From assembly GCA_001464715.1 (NCBI GenBank), contig LNDT01000032.1, forward strand, positions 124,001-188,000: DNA of 64,000 nt. The letters are read 5' to 3'. Made by a program: the position numbers and the translations under genes. Positions 43,959 to 52,398 of the stretch are shown in pieces. The notes under the pieces were generated by a model, which saw only the letters and a list, made by a program, of their open reading frames with translations, made no database searches and was not told the DNA's origin. Within the stretch, counting starts at the first letter, position 1. Each line of letters starts with the position of its first letter. This stretch comes from Bdellovibrionales bacterium Ga0074137. Lineage in GTDB: Bacteria; Bdellovibrionota; Bdellovibrionia; Bdellovibrionales; JAMPXM01.

Positions 43959-45464
43959 TCAATCTTCGTTCCCTTGTGTGTCGACGTCCAAACATTCCGT
44001 GACACCGCAATTTTTCAGGAAAATCTCATCGTGAGAAACTATGACGACAGCTCCAAGAAATGACCGTATGAGAGTCTCCAGAAATTCAACGTTGGCGAGA
44101 TCGAGATTGTTCGTCGGTTCGTCCAGTATCATGAGCTCGGGTTTGTCGTGATGAAGAAACCCTTTGGCCAGGACCGCGCGAAGCCTCTCCCCACCGCTGA
44201 GCTCGCCGACTGGTTGAAAAACACTGTCGCCGGGAAACAGAAATTTCGCGAGTTCGTTTCGAATTCCTGTTTCATCGATGTGGCAGGCTTCTCGAATGTT
44301 TTCCAAAACTGATTTTCCAATATCGAGCGTCGCACACCGTTGGTCGACGTAGAGCGTTTTTAAGTTTCCTGTTCGAAGCTGACCCCGCGAATTAAATTTT
44401 TCGCCGAGTATAGCTCTAAGGAGCGTAGATTTCCCGGAACCATTTCCACCTTTGATGGCTCGCCGAACGGGACCGCGCCAAATGAAATCAAGATCCTCGT
44501 TGTAGATCCAGTCTTGAAACCGGATATTGAATCCGATGCCCTCGACGACAAGTTTCCGGTCAGGGATTTTTTCACCTGCAAAGCTCGTAAACATGATGGG
44601 GTCGACTTTCAGTTCTGAAAAGACCTCGTGAGCCTCGCGAACCGTGGTATTGAATTTCTCGTACGTCGCAAGGTCGATCTTTCCGGATGTAACTTGGGCG
44701 TGACGCTTTCTTGCACCGAGAAGAATCTTCGGCATATCGCCACGGGCCGCATTATGTGCGCCCTGACGACTTCGCTTGGCCTGTCGCTCGATTTGCTCGG
44801 TACGACTCACCTTGGCCGCAGTCCGTTCGGCTTTCGCGACGTCGACGGCACGGTTCAGACCGTCACGTTCCATTTTTTTTGCGTCGAGATAATCGCTCCA
44901 ACCGCAACCAAACTTCGCAAGTCCCCGTGGCGAGAGCTCTAGGGTTTCTTCGCAGAGTCCCAGGATCTGGCGATCGTGGGAGATTATCAAGGCTCCGTTC
45001 GTTCGTTGTTTCAAAAAATCGATGATCAGAATTCGACTCTCATGGTCAAGGTCGTTGGTCGGTTCATCAAGAATTAGAAATCGGTGATCGACAGCGCGAG
45101 CCAGCCGAACGCGCATCCACTGGCCGCCGCTGAGATTTGTGCAAGGTGTTTCCATCGAGATTCCGTTGAGTAGTCCTGCGCGAAATAGAGACCATTCGGC
45201 CGCGGCACCAAGGACGTCGTTCACATTGAGCGGGGGTGGTTCCTCGCGTTGTTTTAAGTGCGCTATCGACTCGTGACGCCGAACAGTTCCGGATGTTGGT
45301 TCGAGATCTCCAGTCAGAAGATTTGCGAGCGTGGTTTTTCCAACACCATTTGGACCGATCAAACCGTAGATTTTTCGGGCAAGAGAAAGATTTAAACTTT
45401 TGAAGAGATCGCGTCCGTTCGAAAACTCGAACGAAACGTCGACCACATCGATGATCGATTTCAT
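43959..45464 (-). CDS. Second ABC-F family ATPase
   Basis: The product has 501 residues from the ATG at 45464 (MKSIIDVVDVSF). Walker A motifs are GPNGVGKT and GGNGSGKS, signatures LSGGQWMR and LSGGERLR, Walker B FLILDEPTNDLD and LMILDEPTNNLD. The linker is basic (KVSRTEQIERQAKRSRQGA, ILLGARKRHAQ) and the protein lacks membrane helices. This linker type and shorter length are unlike the ABC-F at 18815, so it is a different subfamily, possibly one giving ribosome protection. A 7-bp hairpin (45566-45584) lies in the leader, about 100 nt upstream; attenuation is possible but unproven. Confidence 0.9.
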   Translation of the reverse strand: MKSIIDVVDVSFEFSNGRDLFKSLNLSLARKIYGLIGPNGVGKTTLANLLTGDLEPTSGTVRRHESIAHLKQREEPPPLNVNDVLGAAAEWSLFRAGLLNGISMETPCTNLSGGQWMRVRLARAVDHRFLILDEPTNDLDHESRILIIDFLKQRTNGALIISHDRQILGLCEETLELSPRGLAKFGCGWSDYLDAKKMERDGLNRAVDVAKAERTAAKVSRTEQIERQAKRSRQGAHNAARGDMPKILLGARKRHAQVTSGKIDLATYEKFNTTVREAHEVFSELKVDPIMFTSFAGEKIPDRKLVVEGIGFNIRFQDWIYNEDLDFIWRGPVRRAIKGGNGSGKSTLLRAILGEKFNSRGQLRTGNLKTLYVDQRCATLDIGKSVLENIREACHIDETGIRNELAKFLFPGDSVFQPVGELSGGERLRAVLAKGFLHHDKPELMILDEPTNNLDLANVEFLETLIRSFLGAVVIVSHDEIFLKNCGVTECLDVDTQGNED

Positions 45465-45662
45465 AAACAAACCCCAAGTACAGTCACGCAAGTTGTTGAA
45501 CCGTCTCGGCGACGGTCCAATGAAAAATAGAATAGAAAAGGGCGGTTTGTTTACTTGCGCATAGGTCTCTGGTTGGACCAGAGAAGTACAATATACACCT
45601 TGGAAGGCAGGATTTCTAGCTTGATCTAAAAGTCGATTTAACGGGGTTTGAAGCTCACCAGC

Positions 45663-46244
45663 TTAAATTCCCAAGAGTTTTTTTGTCTCGGCGTCGGGCT
45701 TTATTTGGCCAACTCGGAAATCCATCATTTTTCGGCGGACCTCTTTTGGGAAATATGTCAGGTGGACGAGGGTCCCAAAGACATCTGAGACTTCCATTCC
45801 GGAGATGACAAAGCCTTGCTTCAACTTCGGGATAATGACGGCGTTGTTGGTCGCGTTGTGCCGGCTCCAAATACTCTGAAAGCCAAGTTCAGTGGCGACT
45901 TCAAGCGCTCGCTTCACGAGTTCGTTGTAAAGTCCCTTGCGCCGATGCGCCGGAAGGATCGCAGAATTTTGCATGTAAAACGAGCTTGCAGAGTCTTGCC
46001 GGCCCAGGTGCCAGCCGACGAATTCATCGCCATGAAAGACGCCAAGGCGGAGCATGAAGGGTTCTCCCATACTGCCGTCTAATTTTTTTATTCGAGCGCG
46101 CTCGTCGTCCGACAAAGCGTCACGCAACCGAAAGACGAGCGTCTCGTCGTCGAAAATTTTTGTCGCGTGCTCTTGAAAGAGGGGATCGAAATCTTCTTTC
46201 GACATCGATCGAATTTCATAATTCGAAATATTGGGATTCGACAT
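45663..46244 (-). CDS. GNAT family acetyltransferase
   Basis: The product has 193 residues. The acetyl-CoA loop is NSAILPAHRRKGLYNELVKRA (core HRRKGLY), preceded by the strand FVGWHLGRQDSASSFYMQN and followed by GFQSIWSRHNATNNAVIIPKLKQGF, a typical GNAT beta-bulge region. It is cytoplasmic with no signal. Substrate unknown. It lies between the second ABC-F gene and beta-helix paralogue B, on the same strand as both. Confidence 0.85.
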   Translation of the reverse strand: MSNPNISNYEIRSMSKEDFDPLFQEHATKIFDDETLVFRLRDALSDDERARIKKLDGSMGEPFMLRLGVFHGDEFVGWHLGRQDSASSFYMQNSAILPAHRRKGLYNELVKRALEVATELGFQSIWSRHNATNNAVIIPKLKQGFVISGMEVSDVFGTLVHLTYFPKEVRRKMMDFRVGQIKPDAETKKLLGI

Positions 46245-46346
46245 ATGCCATCAGGCGTAGCACTGGAGAGATAGAAGATAAACAAGAAAGCGGCTCGGAC
46301 CGCGATGCAGTGACGGTCAGGTGCTGACGCCTCCCAGCCTCTTTAT

Positions 46347-48770
46347 TTAAGTTTCGGGATAATAGTAGATTTTGATGTTCGTTAAGTTCGTGCCGTTTTG
46401 AAATTCGCAACTTTGAAGCGGAAGATTCTCGTCGCCCTGGTAGGCGCCGATGTGGGGTTTAAAGATACAAGCCTCGCCGCTTTGGCAGAAGCCATTGTCG
46501 TTTCCGATCAAATCATTCGGAATTTCCATTGCGTTTCTAAGTGCGTAACTGGAGTAGATTTCAAACGACTCCGTACCATTGATACTTGCAGGGCAAGCTG
46601 CTCCGTTAGTGGGGGTTCCGTTCACAAAACGAGCCTCTGTACCCGTCGGTGAAAGCGAAAAATCAAAGATGTTACAGGTATCAGCACCGCTGCAGCGTCC
46701 GCGGGCCGCGGCCGCTTTCACCCAAAGCCGGAAGCGCGATGAGAAACGTCGCCAGTCGGTCAATGCCGCAAAAGTGCTGACACCTGTCGCGTGCGTATTG
46801 GCGGCGTCTGCGACGGCGCCAGTCCAGTAGGCACTTGTGTCGGTCGTGGTGAGTCTTGTCGCGTTGCTGGTTCCTGCATTGTCGCAGGCTGCGCCGCTGA
46901 GGCCCGGACTTGCGCCCGCTGCAGAAAAAGAGCAATCAGCGGTGTTCGCATCCAGAATAAGCTTATTGGTCCAAATCAGATCGGTACTTCCGTTGGTAAT
47001 GGAAATAGCGGTCGCATTGTTTCGGAGGAGGTTATTTGAAACGGTCCATTCCTCGCTGTCGTCGAAGCGAATTCCGATACCATTGTTCGAAATCACATTG
47101 TTTTCAATATAGCTGCGGCCACCCGTAAAGATGCCGCGGAGCTCGATTCCAGCGCCCCCATTATTTGCTATGAAATTTCCGCTGAAATAGTTGCTTTCGG
47201 TGCTTGGCCCACCGTCGATTCCGGCGCCTCCATTGTTGGCAACAATCGAGTTTTGAACGGTGTTGTCGGTAGCGATTCCGAACTCAAGTCCCGCGCCTAC
47301 ATTGTTAAAAATTTTAGAATTTAAAATCGTCTTGAAAAAGCCTGTCGAGTCGAAGCCCCTGCCGCCCGAGTTTTCAACCGTCAGACGATTGAAATAGTGC
47401 CTCCACGCATTTGTTCCCGACATTACTCCGAAGAAGCTTCCGCCTGAAACGTGCACATTATCATAAGTGGCGAGGCCTCCGTAGTCGTGGAAAATTCCGG
47501 CGACGCCGGACGCTTTAACGTAGGTGTCAGTCATTTTAAAATATCCGGCCTCAATGTAAACGGCATACGAACTCGCGTGGGTCGTCGTGATCTCACTATT
47601 GTGAATTCGGAAATTGTTCACCGCCGAATCGAAGCTTGATCCTGTTCCGATATAAATGGCGCGAACGGCCAGTGTGTAATTGATCTTGGCTTCGATCCAT
47701 CCGCCCGCAAAACTTCCTGCGATCATACAGATCGATTGTGCGTTGGGAAACTGGGATTGACAGTCGATCGCAGCGGACGCAGCTGTGTTCGAAATCACCG
47801 TGTTGGTTCCGAGCGTAACCAGAGCCACTTTCGTAGTCGCCATTTGGATTCCGCGGGTTGCCGCCGAAGCCGACACCGTATAGATCGTGCCGGAAGTGTT
47901 TAAGCTTAAGACCGGATCAGCAACGCCGCTATTCAGCGTGAGTGGTGTCACCGGATTGGTCCACCATGTATTAGAGAGAGTACTCTCGGCCACAGTGATC
48001 CCACTTTTTTTGATGAAGACTTGATTCGATTTGAAGGAGCTTGCGTTCAATAAGTCACGAAGTCCTTTTCCGTCTTTGAAACCAAGCGAATAGAAAAATG
48101 TTTGGCTGCCCTCATCGCTACAAGCCCAACGGAATGCTGCTAAAGTTTCCTCAACCGAAAGACCATCACAGGTTGCCGTATCAGGCAGAAGGACTTTGCG
48201 AATTTCACCACCGTGAAAATTTATAGACGTAAAGAGGTCGCTGCGATCTTCTTGCTCATGAATTTTCTTAGTTGTTACGCGAGGGAGATAATCCATGAAG
48301 TTTGCGCCGTTGATGGGAAAGGCCGCAGCAACGGTAACGTCAAGTTTCACCACATCAAAGGGATCCGTTTGAAGTTCGGGGCCATCATCGGTGTAAAACC
48401 GCAGTGTGTAACCAGTCGCGGGAAGATCCAGTCCCAGAGCACCGAAGTCAGCGATACCGCCAACAGTTGTTACTTCAAGATCTCCAAAGAGTTCTGCAAG
48501 ACCCGTTGGGTCATCGACGATCTCGGCTTTAATGACGACAGGATCCAAAACAAGACTTCCGCTCTCGTCGTAAACTTCAACTTTTAAACCGGTGTCGAGA
48601 GCGCTCAGCGCCGAAGCCGACGTCGGTGTATTCACGATCTCAAGTGTGAATGAAGAGGGAGATGACGAAATGACTTTCGATCGCAAAGCGACGAAGCGTT
48701 CGGCCACTTCGCAGCCCGAGAGGCCAATCGCCAAAACGATGAAAGCTATAAACAGTCGAACTTTTCGCAC
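46347..48770 (-). CDS. Beta-helix lipoprotein, paralogue B
   Basis: The product has 807 residues and aligns with paralogue A end to end without a length change. The lipobox LSGC (Cys20), N-terminal Ig-like domain, beta-helix with Asn-rich turns (NSIVANNGGAGIDGG, NYFSGNFIANNGG, WTVSNNLLRNN) and Cys-bearing tail ending YYYPET are all kept. The N-terminal 180 and C-terminal 60 residues are nearly identical to A, whereas the beta-helix centre (about 330-500) carries most substitutions. The upstream 70 nt are also duplicated, so the promoter was copied with the gene. Confidence 0.87.
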   Translation of the reverse strand: MRKVRLFIAFIVLAIGLSGCEVAERFVALRSKVISSSPSSFTLEIVNTPTSASALSALDTGLKVEVYDESGSLVLDPVVIKAEIVDDPTGLAELFGDLEVTTVGGIADFGALGLDLPATGYTLRFYTDDGPELQTDPFDVVKLDVTVAAAFPINGANFMDYLPRVTTKKIHEQEDRSDLFTSINFHGGEIRKVLLPDTATCDGLSVEETLAAFRWACSDEGSQTFFYSLGFKDGKGLRDLLNASSFKSNQVFIKKSGITVAESTLSNTWWTNPVTPLTLNSGVADPVLSLNTSGTIYTVSASAATRGIQMATTKVALVTLGTNTVISNTAASAAIDCQSQFPNAQSICMIAGSFAGGWIEAKINYTLAVRAIYIGTGSSFDSAVNNFRIHNSEITTTHASSYAVYIEAGYFKMTDTYVKASGVAGIFHDYGGLATYDNVHVSGGSFFGVMSGTNAWRHYFNRLTVENSGGRGFDSTGFFKTILNSKIFNNVGAGLEFGIATDNTVQNSIVANNGGAGIDGGPSTESNYFSGNFIANNGGAGIELRGIFTGGRSYIENNVISNNGIGIRFDDSEEWTVSNNLLRNNATAISITNGSTDLIWTNKLILDANTADCSFSAAGASPGLSGAACDNAGTSNATRLTTTDTSAYWTGAVADAANTHATGVSTFAALTDWRRFSSRFRLWVKAAAARGRCSGADTCNIFDFSLSPTGTEARFVNGTPTNGAACPASINGTESFEIYSSYALRNAMEIPNDLIGNDNGFCQSGEACIFKPHIGAYQGDENLPLQSCEFQNGTNLTNIKIYYYPET

Positions 48771-48896
48771 ACGTACCTCGGTCGAGTCTGTTGTTACAGG
48801 CTTATCGGCCGTCCTAGACCAGAACTTTAGGTGGGCAAGTGCAGATTAAGTGAGTCTTATTAGGTATATAGACTTGGTCCTGGCGATAGCCGGTGA

Positions 48897-48986
48897 GGTC
48901 TCAGGGTAGAGGTAGATTTTGCTGTTCGTCAAATTCGTACCGATTTGAAACACGCAGCTTTGAAGCGGAACACTTTCATCGACCTG
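48897..48986 (-). pseudogene. Relic of a third beta-helix lipoprotein (C-terminal 30 codons)
   Basis: Read on the minus strand these 90 nt give a peptide containing PLQSC, FQIGTNLTN and YLYPET that matches the last 30 residues of paralogues A and B at 23 of 30 positions (my alignment, ungapped). Upstream, the sequence switches abruptly to the alpha/beta-hydrolase gene, whose last 11 nt overlap it in another frame. There is no stop after PET. The rest of the copy is gone. Confidence 0.85.
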
Positions 48987-49782
48987 CCCAATTCAAAAGT
49001 CCACTCACGACAGTTTCGATGTTTCGAGTTGTCTTCGCGTCGTCGACACTGCCGTCGATCTTTTTCATGCGAAAGCCATGATCTCCTCCGACCACGCTGA
49101 CTTGAATGTTACCGGACGAATCCTTTAGATAATCGTACAGAATGGGAAGGAGGCAGAGACTATCTCGGTCTCCCATCGCCATCAGCACGGGGCGTATTTC
49201 CTTTTTTAGACCCGGATAGTTTTCTTCACACACTCGTTGAGGTTCCTTCAGCGGAAGGCCTGCTTCATCCGTTGTGTAAGAGCAAATAGGAGTGAGAAGC
49301 GCTAGCCCTTTCACCGAAGGGTTTGACAGGAAAACAGAGTGGGCGACACCGCTTCCCAACGACTTTCCGACAAGAGTGATTTTGTCAGCATCAACAGAGG
49401 CGAGCGTTTTTGCAAAATCGAGAACTATTTTAAAATCTTCGATTTCGTTTTTTAGTTCCGCGGAGGGCGCCGGTTTTGATGGGTCCTTTAAGCAGTAAGC
49501 CCACTCAAAACGGACAACTGTAAATCCCGCCGCCGGACCTAACCGGCCGATAGTTTCAAACAACGGACCTTTCGAGTTGCAGCTTTGTCCCGGTGCTACG
49601 ACCAGCGTTGGGCTTTTTGCCGACGCTTCGTGAATCGTGACTTCCAGTTCATCGCCCCGTGGTGTTGTGAGTCGTTTTGTTTCGGGCGTTGCAAGAGCCG
49701 TCGCTGCGAATGTTGTTGCGACTGTTGCTGCAGAAGAGGTCGCCGAGAAAATTAACAGCGCAACCAAGATAGATGTCTTCAT
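48976..49782 (-). CDS. Exported alpha/beta hydrolase
   Basis: The product has 268 residues with a signal peptide (LVALLIFSATSSAATVA). The nucleophile elbow is VGKSLGSG with Ser141, the acid is probably Asp205 or Asp207 (MAMGDRDSLC) and the base His235 (VVGGDHGF). The order of strands (TLVVAPGQSC, FTVVRFEWAYC, KITLVGKSLG) resembles the KANL3/Tex30-like or dienelactone-hydrolase-like group. Four Cys in the mature protein suggest disulphides, in line with a periplasmic location. Substrate unknown. Its 3' end overlaps the beta-helix relic. Confidence 0.82.
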   Translation of the reverse strand: MKTSILVALLIFSATSSAATVATTFAATALATPETKRLTTPRGDELEVTIHEASAKSPTLVVAPGQSCNSKGPLFETIGRLGPAAGFTVVRFEWAYCLKDPSKPAPSAELKNEIEDFKIVLDFAKTLASVDADKITLVGKSLGSGVAHSVFLSNPSVKGLALLTPICSYTTDEAGLPLKEPQRVCEENYPGLKKEIRPVLMAMGDRDSLCLLPILYDYLKDSSGNIQVSVVGGDHGFRMKKIDGSVDDAKTTRNIETVVSGLLNWAGR

Positions 49783-49936
49783 TATTGTTCCCTCGCACGA
49801 ATCGATATCAGTCGAAACGGGGACTGTCTAATTTTTCGAAAGGGATTCGCGGCAACCCAATAATTACGCTGCTGAAGTATTCGGACGCACCGCTTCGCCG
49901 CCGCGAAGAATAGGTGCGTCATTGCCCAGCCGTCAC

Positions 49937-50848
49937 TTAGGAGCTCAGGCCGAGGCGCTCATATCTCTTTTGAATGGCTAAAATCGTTACACCGAAGAAG
50001 ACCGCAACGACCACGAGGATGTTGTTCAAGAGTCCTTCGGTTCCAAACGACACTTTTATTAAGATAGTCGAGATAATGAAGCCCGAGTTTCGAATGACTG
50101 TGCTGAAGCGGTCCGTGCGCAAAAATGAGATCAACAGCAGAAGAACATCGGCCAAAATTAGAATCGTAAAAAATTGGTCAAAGAATATTCCGTCAATGGG
50201 CGGTGCTGTTTCTGCTGCAGATTTAGTTTGGAAGAAACTCAAATGAACCCATTCAAAGAGGCTGTAAGCGGCTGTAATGACAAAAACTGGAACAAGGAGC
50301 GTTGCAATCCAGTTCTTCGAACGGATGAACAGCGTCATTCCTTCAGAGAGCTCTGGTTTCAGCGAGGACTTTTCATCTTTTTGGGGATTCAAACTGTAGA
50401 ATACCGAAATTAGAAAAAACAGAATCAGTGTCGTTACAAGATCGTAGGTGAAGACCAAATCGCCTTTCACCGAAAACCAATCGGACGTAAGTTTAAGCTC
50501 GGAGAAATCCTTAAAAAGTCGTCGAATCAGCACGAGTGTCATGATCTCGTATTGCTTCCCGATGTAGACAGTGATGGATTTTGGCAGATAGTAGATTAGC
50601 AAATAAACTTCATAAATTAAGATGAATGAAAACGGAGTGTAAATTGCTGCTATGGGGTTCGTGAATAGTTTTGCGTGGTCGTCGACGTGGACGAATCCGG
50701 CGTCGACGAAGGTAATCAAAATTAAGTGAATAAAGAAGCTTGCGATCGCAATCAGCAAGATTATTACTTCAATGCGACTCTTGGTTCTTTCAGAGAGAAA
50801 TCTGGAGAACAGAGAATCTAGTATTCTGTTTGCGAAGTCTTTCATCAT
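49937..50848 (-). CDS. Polytopic membrane protein of unknown function
   Basis: The product has 303 residues with about seven membrane helices (VIILLIAIASFFIHLILITFV, IYTPFSFILIYEVYLLIYYL, LVTTLILFFLISVFYSL, IATLLVPVFVITAAYSLF, FFTILILADVLLLLISFL, FIISTILIKVSFG, NILVVVAVFFGVTILAI; shortened to cores). The short basic N-terminus and positively charged loops suggest an inner-membrane protein. I recognise no family. The 5' region carries the 8-bp repeat array at 50906-50961. Confidence 0.7.
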   Translation of the reverse strand: MMKDFANRILDSLFSRFLSERTKSRIEVIILLIAIASFFIHLILITFVDAGFVHVDDHAKLFTNPIAAIYTPFSFILIYEVYLLIYYLPKSITVYIGKQYEIMTLVLIRRLFKDFSELKLTSDWFSVKGDLVFTYDLVTTLILFFLISVFYSLNPQKDEKSSLKPELSEGMTLFIRSKNWIATLLVPVFVITAAYSLFEWVHLSFFQTKSAAETAPPIDGIFFDQFFTILILADVLLLLISFLRTDRFSTVIRNSGFIISTILIKVSFGTEGLLNNILVVVAVFFGVTILAIQKRYERLGLSS

Positions 50849-50905
50849 CTCTGTCGAGGAATAGCTTTTCGATTGGCAAAGTCAACGTCCCTAGGAGTTG
50901 GCAAA

Positions 50906-50961
50906 GAATTCTCGAATACCTGAATTCTTGAATTCGCGAATTCTTGAATTCTTGAATTTGT
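50906..50961. repeat. 8-bp GAATTC-type tandem array, seven units
   Basis: Units start exactly every 8 nt at 50906, 50914, 50922, 50930, 50938, 50946 and 50954. Five read GAATTC plus two variable bases, and the second and last are one-base variants (GAATAC, GAATTT). The array begins 58 nt upstream of the membrane-protein start at 50848 and lies just after the end of the C39-peptidase gene. Each unit is palindromic. Confidence 0.92.
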
Positions 50962-50966
50962 GAGCG

Positions 50967-51881
50967 TTACGGGGCGGGAGCTTTTTTTTGATCGGCGCTT
51001 AGTTCAGCGGCTCGCGCGGCACTGACCTTTGATTGTTTTTTAAATCCCGCCGCCGCTTCGGCCAGCGAAAGATTGTGCCAGGCGGTGGCGGAATTTGCGT
51101 GCAGCAAGACAGCTTGCCGGAGGTGTTTCACCGAAGTCGAAAAATCTTTTTTTGCGTACGTGATATTGCCGAGCCCGATCAATGCGCCAAGGCTTTCTGG
51201 CCAACGTTCCAATATTGCAGAGTAACTTTTTCTGGCTTCTTCTGTCTTCGAAATCTGCTCAAGACCCGCAGCCGCTTGTAGATGTGCCAATTCCGATCCC
51301 GAAGCCGAAAGTTTTCCTGGTGGAAGCACAACGAGGCCCCAGTAATTGCCCAGCATCCAAGATCTTTCGAATTTTCTTAAGTCCCATCGTTTTCCGCGCT
51401 CGGGGCCCGAGTGCATAATAGCGACTTCTTGATCGAGATCGTAACCGTAGACAAGCGCATAGTGGTACTGCGGAAGCCACGTCATGGCGAGATTTTCGAA
51501 AACGATAACGGGGTGGCCCGCGTGGATTTCTGAAAGAAGCGCTGTTAGGCCTTCGATCTTAACGGCCATCATCGAATTTCGACGAGAGGCGCTGATCATG
51601 TCGGCTTGAAAACTTCCCTTCATTCCGGGGGTATAAACTTGTCGAGCAAGATCGTCCGCCGAAATCTTGACTCCATTCCAATTCATAGCCATTGCCAAAG
51701 TCGCAGGCCCACAATGGCCAACACTTTGATCGTTGAATGGAACGTCGGGAATTTCAGAAGAGCGCGCTAGGCCCTGAGGCACTGCGCGGAGAAGTTCATC
51801 GGTTTGTCGGGCGTTCGTCACGCAGCCTTGCGTGACGAACAGGAGGCCGAACAGCAGAGACCGAAGAAAAAACAGACGCAT
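50967..51881 (-). CDS. C39-like cysteine peptidase lipoprotein with TPR tail (PA2778 type)
   Basis: The product has 304 residues. Lipobox TQGC gives lipidated Cys20. Residues about 45-175 are a papain-like C39 fold: catalytic Cys57 in SVGHCGPATLAMAM, His140 in LPQYHYALVYGYD, with Asp148 or 150 after it. Residues about 195-295 are TPR repeats (ALIGLGNITYAKKDFSTSVK, TAWHNLSLAEAAAG). This layout is that of the PA2778 family, which occurs beside PA2779-type proteins, as here: the partner gene ends 1 nt upstream. The role of the pair is not established; envelope peptide processing is plausible. Confidence 0.87.
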   Translation of the reverse strand: MRLFFLRSLLFGLLFVTQGCVTNARQTDELLRAVPQGLARSSEIPDVPFNDQSVGHCGPATLAMAMNWNGVKISADDLARQVYTPGMKGSFQADMISASRRNSMMAVKIEGLTALLSEIHAGHPVIVFENLAMTWLPQYHYALVYGYDLDQEVAIMHSGPERGKRWDLRKFERSWMLGNYWGLVVLPPGKLSASGSELAHLQAAAGLEQISKTEEARKSYSAILERWPESLGALIGLGNITYAKKDFSTSVKHLRQAVLLHANSATAWHNLSLAEAAAGFKKQSKVSAARAAELSADQKKAPAP

Positions 51882-51882
51882 T

Positions 51883-52263
51883 TTAGATACGTTGAATGAG
51901 GAAGATAATCAGGACGACGATCAGGATCGCGTAAAGAATATTTCCGCCCGCTCGCGCTTCATCAATTTGACCCGACAGAGCTCGAAGTTCGCTGGCTGAC
52001 AAACTTGCCAATCGCGAGCTTATTTCATCGGAAGAGAGTCCACGTTTTGCCAATTCGCTGCGAACGTCCTGGCTCTGAAGAAAGCCTGCGACTTTCGCTT
52101 GAGCAGCTGCATCGGCTTGTGTGCGAGCCATCTGTTCAACGACGACGCTTGTCGAGATCATCTCTTGAGCCATCAAAGTTGCAGGAATATTCGAGAGCAG
52201 AACGGCCATTGTCATCGCGACGGCAGTAATAAAAGTGCGAGAAAACTTACCAGAAAAACCCAT
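51883..52263 (-). CDS. PA2779-family membrane protein
   Basis: The product has 126 residues. The ATG at 52263 has an AGGAG site at good spacing; the longer frame to 52377 does not. A signal-like helix (FITAVAMTMAVLLSNIPATLMA) is followed by a helical middle (EQMARTQADAAAQAKVAGFL, LSSDEISSRLASLSASELRAL; quoted in part) and a C-terminal membrane helix ILYAILIVVLIIFLIQRI. This is the PA2779 family layout. It is 1 nt upstream of its usual partner, the C39-like peptidase, so the two are translationally coupled. Confidence 0.85.
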   Translation of the reverse strand: MGFSGKFSRTFITAVAMTMAVLLSNIPATLMAQEMISTSVVVEQMARTQADAAAQAKVAGFLQSQDVRSELAKRGLSSDEISSRLASLSASELRALSGQIDEARAGGNILYAILIVVLIIFLIQRI

Positions 52264-52398
52264 AAAATACTCCTGTTGATAAAGACTTAAATCGACCGCC
52301 TTAAGTGTCGACCCGTTCGGTGTCGATATCAAACTTTTCTCGTTGTTCTCGGCAATTCTCGAGGGTGGGTGAGTCAATTTGTGAATGAGTCAGGGAAG

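Noticed and set aside
46347-48770. Second beta-helix gene as an assembly duplication artefact
   Set aside because: The two copies differ at many positions throughout the central region and have different neighbours on both sides, so they are genuine paralogues.
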